A stretch of 64,000 nucleotides of DNA from Mauremys mutica (Eukaryota > Chordata > Testudines > Geoemydidae), in NCBI RefSeq assembly GCF_020497125.1, contig NC_059073.1, positions 20,233,225 to 20,297,224 on the forward strand, in the 5' to 3' direction. Below, piece by piece: positions 8,831 to 20,010 of the stretch. The notes below the pieces were generated by a model. It had not been told where the DNA came from. It did not search any database and saw nothing but the letters and a program-made list of their open reading frames with translations. The position numbers and the translations under genes were made by a program. Each line of letters begins with the position of its first letter. The stretch's first letter is position 1.

Positions 8831-10069
8831 CTGAATTGATGGGCCTGATTGATTAATGAGGAAACTCAGGCTATATCTCCTACGGAGATGAGTGTCTTTC
8901 ACTGTGAGCCGTTCTTTCTTTTTGATGGATAATACTGATCCAGTCCATTCCTTAGTTTTGCCTCCAACACTGCTGTTAAGTACAATGCCAGGCCTCAGAA
9001 CCTCCTTTCCTTGGCCAGAGCGGCAATGGGAGCGGTAGCAGCTCTGGAACAACCCTCCCCTGGCTAAAAGAAGCCCGGCACGGGTTCGTACATGGTACCT
9101 GTCAGCGGCGTTTGTGGCTGTGCATGCCTACAACCTTGGTGCCCTCAGGTAAAGAAGAGTGGCTAGTTTGATAGCTATAGCTATAACTATGGACTTTATC
9201 TACCAAAGGGTCTGGCACCTTCTTTATTTCTCTTCTTCCCTGGTATTCTGCAGAAGGGTATAACCAACGCCAGTAGCAAGCAGAGTGTTATCAGGTTATT
9301 AGGAAAGGCCAAGTGGCCTTGCACTAACAGTGTATCTACAAATAGACACAGAATACAAAAGAAAAAAAAACTTGCACATACATAGAGGAACCCTCATGCT
9401 CCATTGTAAAAGCTTCCTAAACACCCCCAGCATCTTTTCACTTCACACACAGCCCCTAGTGGAAAAAATTACATCACAAACAACCATGTTTCTGCCACCA
9501 GGGCCTAGGAATGGTTGTTATTAACAGGTATTATTTAGATGTGGATTTTACCCTCGGCATTCCAGGTTTTATTGTGCATTTCACCCACCCTCAGTTCTGT
9601 CACTTTTTTCTTCTTATCAGAAGCAAATGTAATAAAAAAAAATCTAATATTTGCCCCTGGCAGAAATCACAGGCTGGTCGCAACTCACTTGGAAATTTTA
9701 AATGTGAGTCTTTGACAAGTTTGTTATAGGGATGGTTAAAGGCTTAGCCTAGAAACAGCTGTCATGACTAAGTGCATCAGCTCTTCATTCAATCCCTATT
9801 GTTGTTCCTCCCATCCAAACAGAGAAATCATTCTAGGCACCATGAATTTTATTTGCAAACAGTAGTTTGCCCTGGTACATGTTCTAATTCCTTTTGCGTC
9901 TTTACATGCTGGATGGATTTACTGTTCTGGGGTCGGTCTGGCCCTTTCCGACCTACACTGTCTAGGGAGATAGCTCAGTGTGTAGTGTGAGGACAAACAC
10001 GAAGAGCTGTGCTCCAGAGCTCTCTAACCACTCCATACAGTCCACCTTCCTCCCTACGGTACAGGCCAT
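8831..10069. other. Unassigned stretch
   Basis: No gene seen. Several A- and T-rich runs (for example near 9360 and 9630). Short frames look random. Confidence 0.45.
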
Positions 10070-10473
10070 TTAGGATATGTCTACACTGTAATAAAATATC
10101 CGCAGCTGGCCCGTGTCAGCTGACTTGGGCTCATGGGTCTTGGACTGTGGGGCCATAAAATTGCAGAGTAGACTACCAGGCTCTGGTACTCCGTGAGTGG
10201 GGAGGGAGAGCCTGGATGCCTACACTGTGTTAGGATATAGGTATTCAAGCCTGTCTGCAAAGGCCTATACTTTAAGAATGTAGGTGTATTCTTATCACTT
10301 AGCTAGTTACAGAGGTATAAAAGAAGGAATCAAAATCATTGTCTATCTGTGTAAGGGCCTGCTCTCACTGTGACAGTCTAAGGCCCTGTTTAGTCATATT
10401 GAAATAAGGTAATTTGGGGCTGTTAGGAAGGTGATCCGATCTATCACCTCCAGAGAAAGGGAAGAGTCTAGAA

Positions 10474-10773
10474 CAGGGGTAGGCAACCTATGGCACGTGT
10501 GCCGAAGGCGGCATGCGAGCTGATTTTCATTGGCACTCACACCGCCTGGGTCCTGGGGGCTCTGCATTTTAATTTAATTTTAAATGAAGCTTCTTAAACA
10601 TTTTAACAACCTTATTTACTTTACATACAACAATGGTTTAGTTTTATATGTTAAAGACTTATGGAAAGAGACCTTCTAAAAACATTAAAATGTATTACCG
10701 GCACGCGAAACCTTAAATTAGCATGAATAAATGAAGACTCGGCACTGCACTTCTGAAAGGTTGCCGACCCCTG
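10474..10773. mobile_element. Non-autonomous hAT element, 300 bases
   Basis: Terminal inverted repeats CAGGGGTAGGCAACCT and AGGTTGCCGACCCCTG. TSD GTCTAGAA (10466-10473) against GCCTAGAA (10774-10781), 7 of 8 matching. No transposase. It inserted into the surrounding LTR. Confidence 0.88.
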
Positions 10774-11040
10774 GCCTAGAACATGTAAAAGGAAATTTAG
10801 TTTTATAGTTTTCTGTCTGGTAAGAACTCACTTACTGTAGTGAGGCGGCCTGGCTCCCGGCCGCTCCTGAGAGGGAGGAGCCAGAACAGCCGCCACAGTG
10901 GGCAGAGCCACTGCCACCTGTGCCCGCCCCCCGGAAGTCAAGGGGCGGGACAGGAAGTATAAAAGCCCCGGCCCAGCGCTCAGTTGCACCCCGGCGGCCA
11001 GAGAGGACAGACGCTCCTGACCGAGCTCCTGCTGGACCGA

Positions 11041-11235
11041 GCCTTCCCCGAGACAGGTACCCTGAAGAAGGCTGGCCGAGCCTTCCCCGAGCCCGGTATC
11101 CTGAAGAAGGCTGGCCGAGCCTTCCCCGAGCCCAGTACCCCGAGGTGGACTGGCCGAGCCTTCCCCGAGCACGGTACCCAGAGGAGGACGGGCCGAGCCT
11201 TCCCCGAGTCCGGTACCCTGAGGAGCTGCCTGAGC
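11041..11235 (+). repeat. 39-base tandem repeat, five units
   Basis: Units begin GCCTTCCCCGAG at 11041, 11080, 11119, 11158 and 11197, each 39 bases on. As 39 is a multiple of three, a frame stays open and would read a 13-residue repeat of the type [13 protein letters not shown]. No in-frame ATG precedes it, so translation is doubtful. Confidence 0.85.
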
Positions 11236-11578
11236 GTAACCCCGACTGGAGTCCTGAGGAGCAGCCCGAGCTAGCCGGCTCTCAGCATGGCGAGGAGCCC
11301 ATGGTGTGGGACCCAGCGCCGGACACCAGTACTGAGCAGGTATCCGTGGAGGGGGAAATGGAAAGTAGCCGGGGGTAGCTGACCCCAGTCTGGCTACAGC
11401 AGACTTTGAGCCGATGTCGGTGTGTTGCGGTCAGGACCCCACCGACACAGCAGCAGACTAACTGCCGCTGTTAGGGCCCTGGGCTGGGACACAGTGAAGT
11501 GGGTGGGCCTGTGTCCCCCCTGCCACCCCACTCACGGGTGGCAGTCTCCCCCTCACACCAACGCTCAGATCCAGAAGT

Positions 11579-11905
11579 CTGAATTATTGCTGTTTGCTCA
11601 GCTCCTGCTTCCAGGACCTGAGCCCTGAACTATTGCTGTTTGCTCAGCTCCTGCCTCAAGGACCTGAGCCCTGAACTATTGCTGTTTGCTCAGCTCCTGC
11701 CTCAAGGACCTGAGCCCTGAACTATTGCTGTTTGCTCAGCTCCTGCCTCAAGGACCTGAGCCCTGAACTATTGCTGTTTGCTCAGCTCCTGCTTCCAGGA
11801 CCTGAGCCCTGAACTAGTGCTGTTTGCTCAGCTCCTGCTTCAAGGACCTGAGCCCTGAACTATTGGGGTAGCTCAGCTCCTGCTTCAAGGACCTGAGCCC
11901 CTTGA
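11579..11905 (+). repeat. 46-base minisatellite, about seven units
   Basis: Successive units begin CTGAACTATT at 11625, 11671, 11717 and onward every 46 bases, with few differences. Beyond 11905 the array passes into longer, diverged units of about 110 bases built around TTTGCTCAGCCCCTGCCTG up to about 12120. Confidence 0.85.
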
Positions 11906-12484
11906 ACTACTGTTTGCTGCCCCGCCCGGACTGAGGGCTTGGGCTTAAATCACTGTTTATTTTGCTCAGCCCCTGCCTGAGGGTCTGAGCCCCTTGAACT
12001 ACTAGTGGTTGCCCCGCCCTGACTGAGGGCTTGGGCTTCACTGACTGTGTCTTTTGCTCAGCCCCTGCCTGGGGGTCTGAGCCTTTAGACTATTGTTTGT
12101 TTCCCGCCCTGACCTAGGGCTTGGACCTTCAGAGACTGAACAACTGATTTAGGCCGTGTAGTGAGGCGGCCTGACTCCCGGCCGCTCCTGAGAGGGCCGA
12201 GCCCCCACACCGGACCCTTACACTTACCAACAGACACAGTTGGAAAACCCTTATGTCTGTATAGATGTAGTTGTGAAATCCTCACTTCTGTATTGTTTTG
12301 TATGTTTATTTGCATGGTCTCTGGTTCTGTGATTGTTTCTGTCTGCTGTATAATTAATTTTGCTGGGCGTAAACTAATTAAGGTGGTGGGATATAATTGG
12401 TTAGCTAATCATGTTACAATATGTTGGGATTGGTTAGGTAAATTTTAGTAGAATGATTGGTTAAGGTATAGCTAAGACTATTAC

Positions 12485-12579
12485 TATATAAATTAGGGGC
12501 AAACAGGAAGTACGTTGGGATTCAAAAATAAGAAAAAAGGAACTTGGATTTAAGCTTGCTAGAAGTTCACCCCAATAAA
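12485..12579 (+). promoter_or_regulatory. LTR TATA box and poly(A) signal
   Basis: TATATAAAT at 12485-12493 and AATAAA at 12574-12579, about 80 bases apart. These would define the U3/R and R/U5 borders of the solo LTR. Confidence 0.6.
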
Positions 12580-12685
12580 CATCGAATTGTTTGCACCTTC
12601 GGACTTTGGGTATTGTTGCTCTCTATTCATGCGAGAAGGACCAGGGAAGTGGGAGAGTGAAGGAATAAGCTCTCTAACACACTGT

Positions 12686-14580
12686 GGGTACGTCTACACT
12701 ACAGGATTATTCCGAATTTACATAAACCGGTTTAGCAAAACAGATTGTATAAAATCGAGTGTGCGCGGCCACACTAAACACATTAAATCGGTGGTGTGCG
12801 TCCACGGTCCGAGGCTAGCGTCGATTTCTGGAGCGTTGCACTGTGGGTAGCTATCCCGTAGCTATCCCATAGTTCCCGCAGCCTCTCCCGCCCCTTGGAA
12901 TTTCCGGGTTGAGATCCCAGTGCCTGATGGGGCAAAAATCATTGTCGCGGGTGGTTCTGGGTAAATGTCGTCAGTCACTCCTTCCTCTGGGAAAGCAATG
13001 GCAGACAAGCATTTCGCGCCTTTTTTCCCTGGATTGCCCTGGCAGATCCCATAGCATGGCAATCATGGAGCCTGTTTTGCCTTTTGTGACTGTCACCGTA
13101 TGTATACTAGGTGCCGCTCACAGAGGCGATTCAGCAGTGCTACACAGCAGCATGCTTTTGCTTTTGCATGACAGCAGAGATGGTTACCAGCCATACTGTA
13201 CCATCTACCATACCATAAATTGGTAATAAGATGATCATGGTTACCAGTCCTTTTGCACTGCACCATTTGTTATAGAACCAGAGAGCACAGCTGCTCTGTG
13301 TCAGATCCCGCAGAAATTATGAGCTGTATGCTATTCACAGGGGGTGCTCCTGCAACAACCCCACCTGTTGATTCCGTTCTTCCCCAGCCTTCCTGGGCTA
13401 CCGTAGCATTGTCCCCCCACTTGTGTGATGAAGTAATAAAGAATGCAGGAATAAGACAGTGACTTTAAGCAGTGTGGAGGAGAGGAGCCCAGCATCCCGC
13501 TGCTAGTCCAGGGGCAATTGAATCTTTTCTTTACACATGAAGGGTGGTGGCTGATGGAGCTCAGCCCCCTGTTGCTATGATGAGGACGGTTACCAGCCAT
13601 ACTGCACCATCTACCAGGAAAAATTAGGGCCAGGCGCCCTTGATCGACCTCACGGATGCTAGTCGGCATGGTTACCAGTCCTTTTGCACTGCCCCATGTG
13701 CCAATAGGCTGATGATGACGATGGATATCAGCCATATTGCACCATCAGCCACCCATGGCCGGGGGGGAGCAAGGATGTTGGTGTTGAGTGCTGCACCATC
13801 GCGTCTATCTGCAGCATTCAGTAAAGATAGGGTGACATGTAAAAGAGTCAAGAGAGGATTGTTTTCCCTTTCACTTTTGGGGGTGGGTGGGGGGGTGCAT
13901 AAATTGCCGAGCTATGCCCTGACCCACCGCGGACACTGTGTTTGACCCTAGAAGCATTTGGAGCTCAGCCAAGAATTCAAATGCTTTTCGGAGACTGCAG
14001 GAACTGTGGGATAGCTTGAGTCCTCCAGTCCATGAGCGTCCATTTGATTCTTTGGCTTTCCGTTACGCTTGTCACGCAGCAATGCGCTGAGTCCCTGCTA
14101 TGGCGTCTGTCTGGAGATATTTTAAAAATGATTTTGAATTTCGTCTTCTGTAATGGAGCGCTGATAGAACAGATTTGCCTGCCCTTACAGCAATCACATC
14201 CGCATTTTGATTTTTAACTGCATCGCCACACGTGCTGATCGGAGGTCCACGCTGGGCAAACAGGAAATATTCAAAAGTTCGCGGGGCTTTTCCTGTCTAC
14301 CTGGCCACTGCATCCGAGTTCAGATTGCTGTCCAGAGCGGTCAGTGGTGCACTGTGGGATACCACCCGGAGGCCAATACCATCGATCTGCGGCCACACTA
14401 ACCCTAATCTGATATGGTAATTCCGATACTAGCACTACTCCTCTCGTTAGGGAGGAGTACAGAAACCAGTTTAAAGAGCCCTTTATATCGATATAAAGGG
14501 CCTCTCAGTGTGGACGGGTGTGGCGTTAAATCGGTTTTATGCTACTAAAACCGGTTTAAACGCCTAGTGTAGACCAGGCC
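12686..14580 (+). mobile_element. Non-autonomous Harbinger copy, 1895 bases
   Basis: Its first about 375 bases and last about 355 bases closely match those of the element at 691-4967, including GGGTACGTCTACACT, GTGTAGACCAGGCC and the AAACCGGTTT palindromes at 12724-12733 and 14548-14557. The TSD is TGT (12683-12685 and 14581-14583), not the usual TTA or TAA. The interior 13080-14220 does not match either transposon gene and has no intact coding frame. It was probably moved by transposase from a relative. Confidence 0.85.
13182..13731 (+). repeat. Dispersed internal repeat in the Harbinger copy
   Basis: The motif GGTTACCAG recurs at 13182, 13239, 13588 and 13670, with a variant GGATATCAG at 13723. 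Each is followed by CCATACTG.ACCATC or TCCTTTTGCACTGC. The two kinds alternate, so a block of about 410-430 bases seems duplicated and diverged. Confidence 0.6.
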
Positions 14581-14676
14581 TGTAATTTTATAGCCTCACA
14601 CCTGAAGCCCTATGAGCCCAAGTCAGCTGACACAGGCCAGTCGCAGATGCTTGATTGCAGTGTAGACATACCCTTA

Positions 14677-15600
14677 AGAGCCAGGGGGAATTGCTGTCCT
14701 TGCATGCAGAGAGCACAGTACTCTCTCTGCCCACTCCTCCATGGTTGTCCAACAAGAGTGAGAAGTCCTCGCCCCCGAAATATATACTAGTCTGTGGGGA
14801 CTGACAGAAGCATGCTGAGATGGGACTGACAACAGCATACACCATGAGCATAGTAGCAGTGTGTGCGCGCACACACACACACACACACACAGACAGACCC
14901 CGGCACAGCAAGGTGTACAGGAAAGCAGAATCCTTCCCCTTGCTCCCCTTAGCGAGGTGCAGCTCTACCTCACCCCTTCTTCTGGGCTGTGCCAAAAAGG
15001 CATGTCCAGCCCTTCCTTTGAAAGTGAATCCAGCGTCCACGAAAGATTTGCTGGGATATTGAGATCAGCTGTTTATCCAGTAAACTATGAGCAGCAGCAG
15101 CAGCTTCCCCATCCTGACACACCTATGCACCTCAGCCTTGGGCTGGAGAGGTTCCTTCAAGGGATTCACCATCCACATACACACGTGTAGGCCTTTGCCT
15201 CTCTGCCAGGATTGTCCACAAGGATCTCAGCTACCACTGGACTGAGACCATCAAGTCCTCTTACAAAGGACACTCAACAGCTTCCTGATGGCAGTTATTA
15301 CTGAGCTTTATTGGATTTGAGATTTGGCCCCCCATATCATGGACACAGCCAAAAGTGAAAAGTGCATGAAATGTTGTATCTACAGTAATGTGATCCTTCT
15401 ATCCTCTGGCATGGATAGTAAAAATACTGCCTGGTATAAGAGTGGCTTTTTACCACAAACATTGTGTCTATATAACAATGTTACATGCAAAACAGAGAAT
15501 TACATAGCTGTGGAAATCCCCACAGCTTCCTCATGAACAGCACAGAAACTACAGAGTATTGAACACTCAGACAGTGCAGCCAGTAGCAATAACAGACCAA
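14677..15600. other. Unassigned stretch with a (CA)n microsatellite
   Basis: A (CA)n run with GC-rich edges lies at 14863-14894. The rest carries no gene or repeat that I recognise. Frames crossing the CA run are low-complexity. Confidence 0.55.
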
Positions 15601-16164
15601 GAATCATAGGACTGGAAGGGACCTCAAGAGGTCATCTACTCCAGTCCTCTGCACTCGTGTCAAGACTAAGTATTATCTAGATCATCCCTGACAGGGGTTT
15701 GTCTAACCTGCTCTTAAAAATCTCCAATGATGGAGATTCCACAACCTCCCTAGGCAATTTATTCCAGTGCTTAACCACCCTGAAAATTAGGAAGTTTTTC
15801 CTAATGTCCAACCTAAACCTTCCTTGCTGCAATTTAAGCCCATTGCTTCTTGTCCTATCTTCAGAGGTTAACAAGAATAGTTTTTCTCCCTCCTAGTTGT
15901 AACAACCTTTTATGTACTTGAAATCTGTTATCATGTCCCCTCTCAGTCTTCTCTTCTCCAAACTAAACAAAACCAGTTTTTTCAATCTTCCCTCATAGGT
16001 CATGTTTTCTAGACCTTTAATCATTTTTGTTGCTCTTCTCAGGACCCTCCCAAATTTGTCCACATCTTTCCTGAAATGTGGTGCTCAGAACAGGAAACAA
16101 TATTGCAGTTGAGTCCTAATCAGCGTGGAGTAGAGCAGAAGAATGACTTCTCATGTCTTGCTCA

Positions 16165-16749
16165 TAGGGTTGCCAAACCTCCCGTTTTCACCGGAAGTCT
16201 CCCGGATTCAGGCTCCATCTCCCTGAGGCTACTGACGCCAAACCAGGAGAATTTAGCCTGCTAAAAGTCTGGTGGCACAGCAGGGCTAAGGCAGGTTCCC
16301 TGCTCACCCTGGCCCCACACCACTCCCAGAAGCAGCCAGCACATCCCTGCCCCAGCCCAGAGTCCCCTCCTGCACCTAAACTCCCTCCCAGAGCCTGCAC
16401 CCCTCCTGCCCCACAACCCCTTGCCCCAGACTGGACCCCCCCACCAACACCCAAACTCCCACCCCAGTCCCCTGCCCCAGCCCTGAGCCCCCTCCAGCAC
16501 CCAAACTCCCTCCCAGAGCTTGCACCCTGAACCCACTCCTGCACTCTAACCCCTTGCCTCAGGCTCAGCCTGAAGCCAACTCCAGCACTCTGAACCCCTC
16601 AGCTCAGCCCACACCCCTCCTGCAGCCCAACTCCCTGTCCCAGCCCAGTGAAAGTGAGTGAGGGTGGGTGGGTTGTGTGGGGCGGGACCTCAGGTCAGGG
16701 AGTGGGCAAGTGTGTTTGGGTCCGTGTGATTAGACAGTTGGCAACACTA
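16165..16749. mobile_element. Non-autonomous hAT element, 585 bases, inside CR1
   Basis: Terminal inverted repeats TAGGGTTGCCAA and TTGGCAACACTA. TSD CTTGCTCA (16157-16164) against CTTGCTTA (16750-16757). The interior is cytosine-rich, with recurring CACCCAAACTCCC blocks. No transposase. Confidence 0.85.
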
Positions 16750-16928
16750 CTTGCTTACAACACTCCTGCTAATACATCCCTGAATGATGTTCACTTTTTT
16801 TGCAACAGCGTTACACTGTTGACTCGTATTTTGCTTGTGGTCCAGTATGACCCCCAGATCCATTTCAACAGTACTTCTACCTAGGCAGTCATTTCCCATT
16901 TTGTATGTGTGCCGCTGATTGTTCCTTC

Positions 16929-17222
16929 CTAAGTGGAGTTGTCCTCACTGAATTTCATCCTATTTACTTCAGACCATTTCTCTAGTTTGTCCAGATCATT
17001 TTGAATTATAATCCTGTCCTCCAAAGCACTTACAACCCCTCCCCACTTGGTATCATCCACAAACTTTCTAAGTGTACTCTCTCTGCCATTATCTAAAATA
17101 TTGTTGAAGATATTGAATAGAACCAAACTCAGAACCGATCCCTGCAGGATCCCAATTGATATGCCCTTCCAGCATAACTGTGAACCACTGATAACTACTA
17201 TCTGGGAACTACTCTCACCCAC
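16929..17222 (-). pseudogene. CR1 reverse-transcriptase fragment
   Basis: About 97 residues on the minus strand cover the catalytic part of CR1 ORF2. The box reads FVDDTKWGG where CR1 usually has FADDTKLGG, and it is preceded by GSVLSLVLFNIF. The frame is broken on both sides. Remnant of the surrounding CR1. Confidence 0.8.
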
Positions 17223-17730
17223 CTTATAGTAGCTTCATCTAGGTTGCATTCCCTAGTTTGTTTATGAGGTCATGCAAGACAGCATCAAAAGCCTTATTAA
17301 AGACAATGTCTCCCACTTCCAATGTCTACCACTTTCATGTCTACCACTTCCGCCTATCTACAAGGCTTGTTACCATGTCAAAGAAAGCTATCAGATTGGT
17401 TTGACATGATTTGTTCTTGACAAATCCATGCTGACCATTACTTATCACCTTATTATCTTCTAGATGTTTGCAAATTGATTGCTTAATTACTTGCTCCATT
17501 ATCTTCCTGAGTACAGAAATTAAGCTGGCTGGTCTGTAATTCCCTGGGTTGTCCTTATTTTCCTTTTATATAGATTGGCACTATATTTGCCCTTTTTCAG
17601 TCTTCTGGAATCTCTCCCATCTTCCATAACTTTTAAAACATAATCGCTAATGGCTCTGATATCTCCTGAGTCAGCCTCTTGAATATTCTAGGATTCATTT
17701 ACATCAGGCCCTGGTGACTTGAACGCAATG

Positions 17731-19222
17731 CAAATTGCATGTCTTGCAACTCGCAGTATACTCCAACACGTGCTTTGAACTTGTTTTACTGGAAATATTA
17801 TTTGTCATCTTCCTACTTGTTGCTGTGTTCTCAGCCTTTCCAGACCACCACTGCCAGGACCTGCATCGTATTTAGCAGTATGGGAAGGGCAGGGCGGTCA
17901 TGACTCCCTGACACCTGTTCTTGCTTCAAGCATTTTATTGAAATTTTATTATCTAAATATTTGTATTTAAAGTAGGACTTTCTGTGATGTTTCCCAACAG
18001 TATCAGGATTGTGAGGTGCCTTGCTCCCACCTGCCCTTAACATAACGAAACCTTATCTGTGCCTGCCAGGGGTCAGCTCCCCAGCACCACCAGCCTCTGG
18101 CAACACGAGCACTCCCCTCTAGGCCTCTGCAGGCCCTGATCTCTCTACAGGTTAATGATAGGCATACCCCAAACCCCTCCAAGCGTCTCCCCGGAGTGTC
18201 CAGCCTTTAGACACTCAGAATTCACAGATCCACTACTCCCAAAGGAATAGTACACACCAGCTTATCAGTTACACCTCAGGACCACTGTTTTCCTTAGCTC
18301 ACAGCACTTAGATATGTTGATAGTAAAAACCAGAAAACATGTATTTAACAAGAACAGAGACTCAAGAAGACGCAAGTAGAAATAATGGAAACAAATGATT
18401 ATACATAAAATAAAATCATAACATGCTTAACTAACCATTGTCAGCTTCTACAGAGTAAAAGATCACTCAGCTGTGATCTTGAGTTCATGAGACAAGTCAT
18501 GCCGTCCTCTTGCCTCCTCAGTGGAAAGATCCTGTGACTTTTTGCAATCCCCGATATAGCAAAGCAGTCCTTGGATCTTTATTTACAAACAGGACCCGCC
18601 CTGCTGATTGTTTTTCCTCTGTCATCAACCTTGCAATCTTTTAATTAGCATCTGGCTCTGCCTGCGGATAGGCTTACCTTGTGAGACACACAATGCACAA
18701 CACACATTTAAACCAAACAAAGAGAGAAAAGCACCTCCTATCCTCTGCCTGAACAGACTGTCCAAGATCAGTCACCTCTTGGTGACCTGCTTTTAACTTC
18801 CAGGCTTTCAGAGCATATTTTCCACTGTAGATATATAACTTCTTAAATATCATCTGCATATACATTTTGCAATGATTAATATGACCAGTGTGTTACTGGC
18901 TGTTGGTAGAGATCTCACATGCCACCCTGTGGTGCACTATTATGTAGATAGACCCAGAGGATAAAGCTCTATGCCTCCCTGTGTCCTCTGCCAGTTGGCA
19001 ACAAGAGGTTTCTGGGTCACTCTTTGGATAATTACAAATTCTTAGAGGTGCAGAAAAAATGGAAAGGAAGAAAGATTGGCTAAGTTAGGGCTTTCTGCAG
19101 TGTGCATTCGTCATAACTCATCCTCTAAAGTATGATGTGTGGCAAGGATGCAGACTTGAACTTAATATTTTTTTGACATCAACCTTTCACCTTTTCTCAG
19201 GCCCAGCCTAACTACACTTGTC
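17731..19222. other. No gene; probable reversed LTR-like repeat at about 18056-18960
   Basis: The part from about 18056 to 18960 has the even, moderately AT-rich texture of a reversed retroviral LTR and a TTTATT (minus-strand AATAAA) near 18580. I could not find TG...CA ends with a TSD. No coding block seen. Confidence 0.3.
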
Positions 19223-19225
19223 TTA

Positions 19226-19496
19226 GGCCTACTCTAAGCTAGGAAATGTTGCCAGTTTAACTATACTGTTATAGTTAAACTGATAAAACCCTCCTAGCGC
19301 AGAAGCAGTTATATCAGTATAAACGTGTATAGCTGTATAGCTGAACCTGTATAGCTTTTGCTGGCTCCCTGCTCTGTATAATGACTTTTGTACGAATATA
19401 ATGCTTACACATTCTATCAGCATAGCTACGACACCAAAAAATCATACCCCTATAGGCACAGCTATGCCAGGAAAACTTCCTAGTGTGGACCTACCC
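19226..19496. mobile_element. Harbinger-type MITE, 271 bases
   Basis: Begins GGCCTACTCTAAGCTAGGAA and ends CCTAGTGTGGACCTACCC, flanked by TTA (19223-19225 and 19497-19499). Contains a short internal hairpin (AGTTTAACTATA against TATAGTTAAACT, about 19254-19280). No gene. Confidence 0.75.
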
Positions 19497-19904
19497 TTAG
19501 CAGGAATATACTCTCTATAGGTACTCTATAGCTAATATTACTTCACCTCAAACTGTCAAAAGCTGTACATTTTACCGATCTGCATAACAATGCTGCATGT
19601 CCTGACTTTCTTTCAAAATGAATAGAGGAGTCATCCTCTGCTTCATATTAAGCAACAGACAGATAGTGAGATCCCTTGAGAAAAAAAAATGAAAACCTCC
19701 TTTTGAGAATGGAACAAGGAAAGGAACATTGCTGAGGCAGTATAGAGTACTTATCCCCTCAGATCGAGTAATATTACTCTTTAGAATAAGAACATGGAAC
19801 AAAGATAGAGACCAGGAACTAAAAGATGCAGCCCATAATGGAACCTGGTTTACTTATCAAAATGTTCCACTGCAGCCTAAGAATGGCATGGTCTTCTCAG
19901 AGTA

Positions 19905-20010
19905 CTGGAAACTCCTGAATTATAATTCTGGCTCTGCAAACAACTCCTCTGTTGTTGGGGAGCCTTAAGCTCTGTGTTCCAGTTCTCTACATCTGTAAAA
20001 TGAGATTTGG
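19905..20010 (+). repeat. MIR-like SINE remnant
   Basis: Contains AATTCTGGCTCTGCAAACAA and CTCTACATCTGTAAAATGAG, the MIR 3' half. Ends approximate. Confidence 0.45.

Larger units (their letters stand above)
10836..12222 (+). mobile_element. LTR-type element with short terminal direct repeats, inserted in the solo LTR
   Basis: It starts TGTAGTGAGG and ends CCCTTACA, flanked by a perfect 5-base TSD, CTTAC (10831-10835 and 12223-12227). About 45 bases of its start (TGTAGTGAGGCGGCCTG...) recur at 12157-12200 near the end, so it has short terminal direct repeats. A TATA-like TATAAAAG lies near 10958. The interior holds a 39-base tandem array (11041-11235) and a 46-base minisatellite (11579-11905). 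It may be a solo LTR with internal duplications or a miniature terminal-repeat element. No gene survives. Confidence 0.75.
10228..12679 (+). mobile_element. Solo LTR (about 752 bases) carrying two further insertions
   Basis: It begins TGTTAG and ends CTAACA, with a perfect 5-base TSD, CACTG (10223-10227 and 12680-12684). Without the hAT element (10474-10773) and the inner LTR-type element (10836-12222) it is about 752 bases. A TATA box (TATATAAAT, 12485-12493) and a poly(A) signal (AATAAA, 12574-12579) sit in the order and spacing of U3, R and U5, giving the plus orientation. No internal retroviral genes remain, which fits LTR-LTR recombination. A related LTR lies reversed near 22719. Confidence 0.85.
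10073..14673. mobile_element. Harbinger-type palindromic MITE, split by nested insertions
   Basis: The MITE begins GGATATGTCTACACT at 10073 and ends AGTGTAGACATACCC at 14673, flanked by TTA (10070-10072 and 14674-14676). Its own sequence is only 10073-10227 plus about 14584-14673, roughly 245 bases. The two halves are inverted copies of each other (CAGCTGACTTGGGCTCAT left, ATGAGCCCAAGTCAGCTG right). An LTR element (CACTG duplication) and a Harbinger copy (TGT duplication) separate the halves. When they are ignored, the halves join as ...CACTGTAATTTT..., the expected MITE centre. Confidence 0.82.
15601..17730 (-). mobile_element. CR1 LINE, reversed, 3' half
   Basis: The plus strand starts AATCATAGGACTGGAAGGGA, the reversed CR1 3' end, and continues through CTCATAGGTCATGTTTTCTA and GACCCCCAGATCC into the reverse-transcriptase region. 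A hAT element splits it at 16165-16749. The 5' part is missing and frames are broken. Ends are approximate. Confidence 0.85.

Noticed and set aside
10920..11378. 152-codon frame with 13-residue repeats as a gene
   Set aside because: No in-frame ATG precedes the repeats (start would be GTG); it lies in an LTR-type element and is better explained by a 39-base tandem array.
11579..11905. CRISPR-like array
   Set aside because: The 46-base units are contiguous with no unique spacers, and the window is vertebrate.
14588..15190. Frames across the (CA)n repeat
   Set aside because: The cysteine-valine or threonine-histidine runs are products of the microsatellite.
18056..18960. A bounded solo LTR
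   Set aside because: LTR-like texture, but no TG...CA pair with matching duplication could be found, so borders are not claimed.
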